The notes under the pieces: model-generated
What the model was told of the DNA's origin: nothing
The model's input: the letters and a program-made list of their open reading frames with translations, nothing else
Database searches by the model: none
Program-made: the position numbers and the translations under genes
Part shown: piece by piece, positions 4,440-7,045 of the stretch
Layout: each line of letters begins with the position of its first letter
Position numbering within the stretch: the stretch's first letter is position 1
Source of the DNA: Desulfuromonadales bacterium
GTDB lineage: Bacteria > Desulfobacterota > Desulfuromonadia > Desulfuromonadales > UBA2294
Length of the DNA stretch: 7,045 bases
Assembly: GCA_030591795.1 (NCBI GenBank)
Contig: JAUVAJ010000093.1
Coordinates: 1 to 7,045 of the forward strand
Direction of reading: 5' to 3'

Positions 4440-5547
4440 TACAGCTATAAAAATGTTTTTTGCAAATATGAACTTTCGCAAAAAGCTCTTGTTGTTCATT
4501 GTGCTGCCGACGCTGCTGGTCGCATTTTATTATGCATTCTGGGCCTCGGATATGTATGTGTCAGAAGCGCGCTTTTCTATCAGGGGACCAGAAGGGGGCG
4601 CCAGTACGGATCTGATGTCAATCCTTGGCCAGCCGGGTGGCTCGACAACGGCTGATGCCTATGTGGTAAAGGATTATATTCACTCAATGGGGTTGCTTGA
4701 TATTCTGGATGAGCAACTGCGCTTGCGCGAACACTATCAATCCACAGAAGCCGATTTTTTCAGCCGCTTGTCTGCAAACGCCAGGGCCGAAGAGTTTCAT
4801 GCCCATTTTCTTGAAGTTGTGCAGGTGTTGTTTGATCCGGCCACCAGTATCATATCATTGCGCACCCGGGCCTATAGCCCGGAAATGGCGCGTGATCTTG
4901 GTCAGCATATCCTGGATCAGAGTGAACGACTGGTTAACCACTTGCGCGATCGGGCGTTGCATGATGCGCTGGAACTCGCCCAGGTCGAATTGTCGTCAGC
5001 CGAGCAACGGATTACGCAAGTCCGCAAGGCGCTGGTGTTGTTCCGGCAAAAGAACGATATGCTGAATCCCGAAGCAGCAGTCGGTTCTCTGGTCGCTATG
5101 ATTGCCGATCTGGAAGGTGAAGCGGTTAAAGCTCGAACGGAGATGGCTGAGGCCCGCTCTTACATGCGCGATAACAGCACTCAGGTGGTGGCGCTCAAGA
5201 CACGCATCTCGGCACTCGAAGGGCAGATCAAGGCAGAAAAAGCCCGGCTGGTCGGAGCTGACAAGCGAGTGCTTAATGAAGTGATTGTCGACTACGAAAG
5301 TCTTATGGTGGATCGTGAATTTGCCAAGCAGCGTTATATATCTGCGCTTGCTTCACTGGAGGCAGCCCGCATCCGGGCCGAAGGCAAAAGTCGTTATCTG
5401 GTCGCTTTTTCTCCGCCGACGTTACCTGATGAGTCGCTTTGGCCACGCCGCTTATCTTTCACTTCGCTGGTTTTTGTTGGCGCCACACTTCTTGTTGGCA
5501 TCGTCTCTTTGATGATTGCCGCCATTCGTGAACACGCGGGGTTTTAA
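4426..5547 (+). CDS. kpsE: Capsule export inner-membrane/periplasmic adaptor, PCP family (KpsE/CtrB-like)
   Basis: 373 aa from the ATG at 4426 (E. coli KpsE is about 382 aa). The topology is that of a polysaccharide co-polymerase: an N-terminal membrane helix (about 21-40, KKLLLFIVLPTLLVAFYYAF), a start-of-periplasm block YVSEARFSIRGPEG (44-57) of the Wzz/PCP type, a long periplasmic stretch with predicted coiled coil (about 165-280, rich in E, A, L, R), a proline-rich approach FSPPTLPDESLWP (328-340), and a C-terminal membrane helix (about 344-367). It should link the inner-membrane ABC exporter to the outer-membrane export protein. The start is uncertain: TTG at 4396 and ATGs at 4399, 4402, 4453 and 4468 share the frame, and no strong Shine-Dalgarno distinguishes them. 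I chose 4426 for its modest 14-base overlap with the preceding gene and its plausible N-terminus. No cytoplasmic kinase domain is present, unlike Wzc. Confidence 0.88.
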   Translation: MKISNTAIKMFFANMNFRKKLLLFIVLPTLLVAFYYAFWASDMYVSEARFSIRGPEGGASTDLMSILGQPGGSTTADAYVVKDYIHSMGLLDILDEQLRLREHYQSTEADFFSRLSANARAEEFHAHFLEVVQVLFDPATSIISLRTRAYSPEMARDLGQHILDQSERLVNHLRDRALHDALELAQVELSSAEQRITQVRKALVLFRQKNDMLNPEAAVGSLVAMIADLEGEAVKARTEMAEARSYMRDNSTQVVALKTRISALEGQIKAEKARLVGADKRVLNEVIVDYESLMVDREFAKQRYISALASLEAARIRAEGKSRYLVAFSPPTLPDESLWPRRLSFTSLVFVGATLLVGIVSLMIAAIREHAGF

Positions 5548-5548
5548 G

Positions 5549-7045
5549 ATGCGTATTTATCGTTTAATTCTTCTGATGTTTTTCTGTTTGTCGATTTCGT
5601 TTGCGGTAGCCGCCGTGGAAGCCACTCCTGCCTTTGCCGTGCAGCTGGACTCTGGTGAGACGCCGCTCGAACCGTTTGGCGCCGATCTGTTCCAGGGGAA
5701 TTTTGCCAAAGGGACCTTCGATGAGCTGAATGCCGATTATCAGATCATGCCGGGTGATCGCATCGCTGTTCGTTTCTGGGGCGCCCGCACCTTTGACAGT
5801 GTTCTTGAGGTCGATGCCCGGGGTAATCTTTTCCTGCCCGAGGTCGGACCGGTGTCCGTTGCCGGAGCGCGACATGCTGACCTTGCGCAGCTGGTGCAGG
5901 CCAAGGTGCTATCGGTTTATAAAAAAAATGTCGAGGTATATACCAACCTGTTAAATGCTCAGCCGGTAGCTGTTTTTGTTACCGGGTTTGTCGCTCAACC
6001 TGGCCGTTATGCCGGTGGTGCAACCGATTCAGTCCTGTACTACCTGGACCTAGCTGGCGGCATAGATGCTGAGCGTGGCAGTTATCGCGATATTAAGGTT
6101 ATCCGTAATGGTGCAGAGATCGAGCGGATCGATCTTTATCCGTTTATTCTCGAAGGGCTGCTGCCGCGGCCACGCCTTGAAGATGGTGATCTGATACTTG
6201 TCGAGGAACGTGGCGCTGGAGTTTTGGCAATGGGCCAGGTACGCCACACTGCCCGCTTTGAGTTCCCCGCGGGTGCAACGATAAATGGCGAGCAGTTGGC
6301 AGCTTTGGCGACACTGCAGAATCGGGCTTCGCATGCCAGCATCATCGGTACCCATAACCGGGCACCGTTTAATACCTACCTGCCGCTTGAGGATTTTTAT
6401 CAGATCGCGCTGGAAGATGGCGACACGGTTGAGTTTCATGCCGATACACCCGGCGATACAATAATGGTCGCTGCCTCAGGCGCCATTATCGGCGCGTCCC
6501 GTTACCCGGTACACAAAAGTACTCGACTGCTTGAGCTGTTGGCTACCATCCCGGTGGAGCCGGAACTGGCCAATATGAATGGGATTCACATCAAACGCCG
6601 GAGTACAGCGATTGCCCAGAAAAAGGCACTGAATGATGCTTTGCGGCGATTGGAGCAGACTTCACTGAATGCGACTTCGTCGGGTGTAGAAGAGGCCAAC
6701 ATTCGTGTCCGTGAAGCCGAGCTTATCGCACAGTTTGTCGCCAAGGCGCGTAATATTCAGCCGAACGGCACGGTGGTTGTCGGACGTGACGGTTTGTTGT
6801 CGGATATCTATCTGGAAGATGGTGACGTGATCGTAATTCCGACCAAGAGTGATGTAATCCTGATCAGCGGTGAAGTGCTGATGCCCAAGGCCCTTGTTTA
6901 TTACGGCCAGAAAGATGTCGATGATTATATTGCCAATGCCGGTGGCTTCTCTACCCGTGCCGACAAAAAAAATATTCTGGTAGTAAAACCTAATGGTGAA
7001 GTTTTCAGAGATGGCGATACCGACATTGCCGCTGGCGACCAGATC
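5549..7045 (+). CDS. kpsD: Polysaccharide export protein (KpsD/CtrA-like, OPX family), 3'-truncated by window edge
   Basis: The frame is open from ATG 5549 to the window end (499 codons, no stop). E. coli KpsD is about 558 aa, so about 60 residues are probably missing. It follows the KpsE-like gene with one base between stop and start; GCGGGG seven bases before the ATG is a weak ribosome site. A signal peptide is seen (MRIYRL, hydrophobic 7-22, likely cleavage after AFA at 28-30), with no convincing lipobox, so it resembles periplasmic/outer-membrane KpsD rather than lipoprotein Wza. Residues about 62-133 form the polysaccharide export domain (DYQIMPGDRIAVRFWG, then VDARGNLFLPEVG). SLBB-like beta-grasp domains follow at about 139-219 (VAVFVTGFVAQPGRY, LAGGI) and about 434-499 (VILISGEVLMPKALVYYG, ANAGGFS). 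A second degenerate repeat (about 222-300) and a helical charged segment (about 350-402) lie between them. It should form the outer-membrane exit route and contact the KpsE-like adaptor. Confidence 0.9.
   Translation, partial: MRIYRLILLMFFCLSISFAVAAVEATPAFAVQLDSGETPLEPFGADLFQGNFAKGTFDELNADYQIMPGDRIAVRFWGARTFDSVLEVDARGNLFLPEVGPVSVAGARHADLAQLVQAKVLSVYKKNVEVYTNLLNAQPVAVFVTGFVAQPGRYAGGATDSVLYYLDLAGGIDAERGSYRDIKVIRNGAEIERIDLYPFILEGLLPRPRLEDGDLILVEERGAGVLAMGQVRHTARFEFPAGATINGEQLAALATLQNRASHASIIGTHNRAPFNTYLPLEDFYQIALEDGDTVEFHADTPGDTIMVAASGAIIGASRYPVHKSTRLLELLATIPVEPELANMNGIHIKRRSTAIAQKKALNDALRRLEQTSLNATSSGVEEANIRVREAELIAQFVAKARNIQPNGTVVVGRDGLLSDIYLEDGDVIVIPTKSDVILISGEVLMPKALVYYGQKDVDDYIANAGGFSTRADKKNILVVKPNGEVFRDGDTDIAAGDQI

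Noticed and set aside
5919..5928. Runs of eight A in the KpsD-like gene (here and near 6965-6972), considered as frameshift or assembly-error sites
   Set aside because: The protein stays in one frame with continuous family-like sequence on both sides of each run, so there is no sign of a frameshift.

Overview
The window looks like a chromosomal stretch from a Gram-negative bacterium of moderate GC content. The best guess is a Desulfuromonadales/Geobacter-like member of the Desulfobacterota; a gammaproteobacterium cannot be excluded. The guess rests on three things: a stand-alone PEP/pyruvate-binding (PPDK N-terminal type) protein that I associate with that group, a 50-residue Lys/Glu-rich MARKTNYGFEKRQKE-type protein, and a two-membrane capsule exporter. 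No rRNA, tRNA, CRISPR array or mobile element was seen.

Bases 1-2257 hold two convergent genes. The first, on the plus strand and cut by the left edge, encodes the C-terminal part of a PEP/pyruvate-binding ATP-grasp protein. The second, on the minus strand, encodes a RelA/SpoT-domain (p)ppGpp synthetase-like protein of 357 residues with a C-terminal domain I do not recognise. The synthetase gene starts at GTG behind a good Shine-Dalgarno sequence.

Bases 2258-3009 are mostly regulatory. A divergent promoter region serves the synthetase gene to the left and a very small gene to the right (2508-2660, 50 aa, lysine/glutamate-rich). A strong intrinsic terminator at 2685-2715 ends the small gene's transcript. 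The following roughly 300 bases contain an ops-like word, two bulged hairpins, two promoter candidates and a pair of overlapping short palindromes, all ahead of the next operon.

Bases 3010-7045 are a tightly packed plus-strand operon for ABC-transporter-dependent capsular polysaccharide export, of the KpsMTED/CtrABCD type. The gene order is inner-membrane permease (KpsM-like), ATPase (KpsT-like), polysaccharide co-polymerase/periplasmic adaptor (KpsE-like) and outer-membrane/periplasmic export protein (KpsD-like, cut by the right edge after 499 codons). The first three genes overlap and the fourth follows with a 1-base gap, so they are probably co-transcribed and translationally coupled. Together they would carry a finished, lipid-linked polysaccharide from the cytoplasm through the inner membrane, periplasm and outer membrane. 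Synthesis genes (kpsC/kpsS, kpsF/kpsU, glycosyltransferases) would be expected just beyond the right edge but are not visible.

Nothing here is clearly a new biological system. The points most worth following up are the structured leader of the capsule operon, the unassigned C-terminal domain of the alarmone synthetase, and the PPDK-N protein that lacks the usual downstream catalytic domains.
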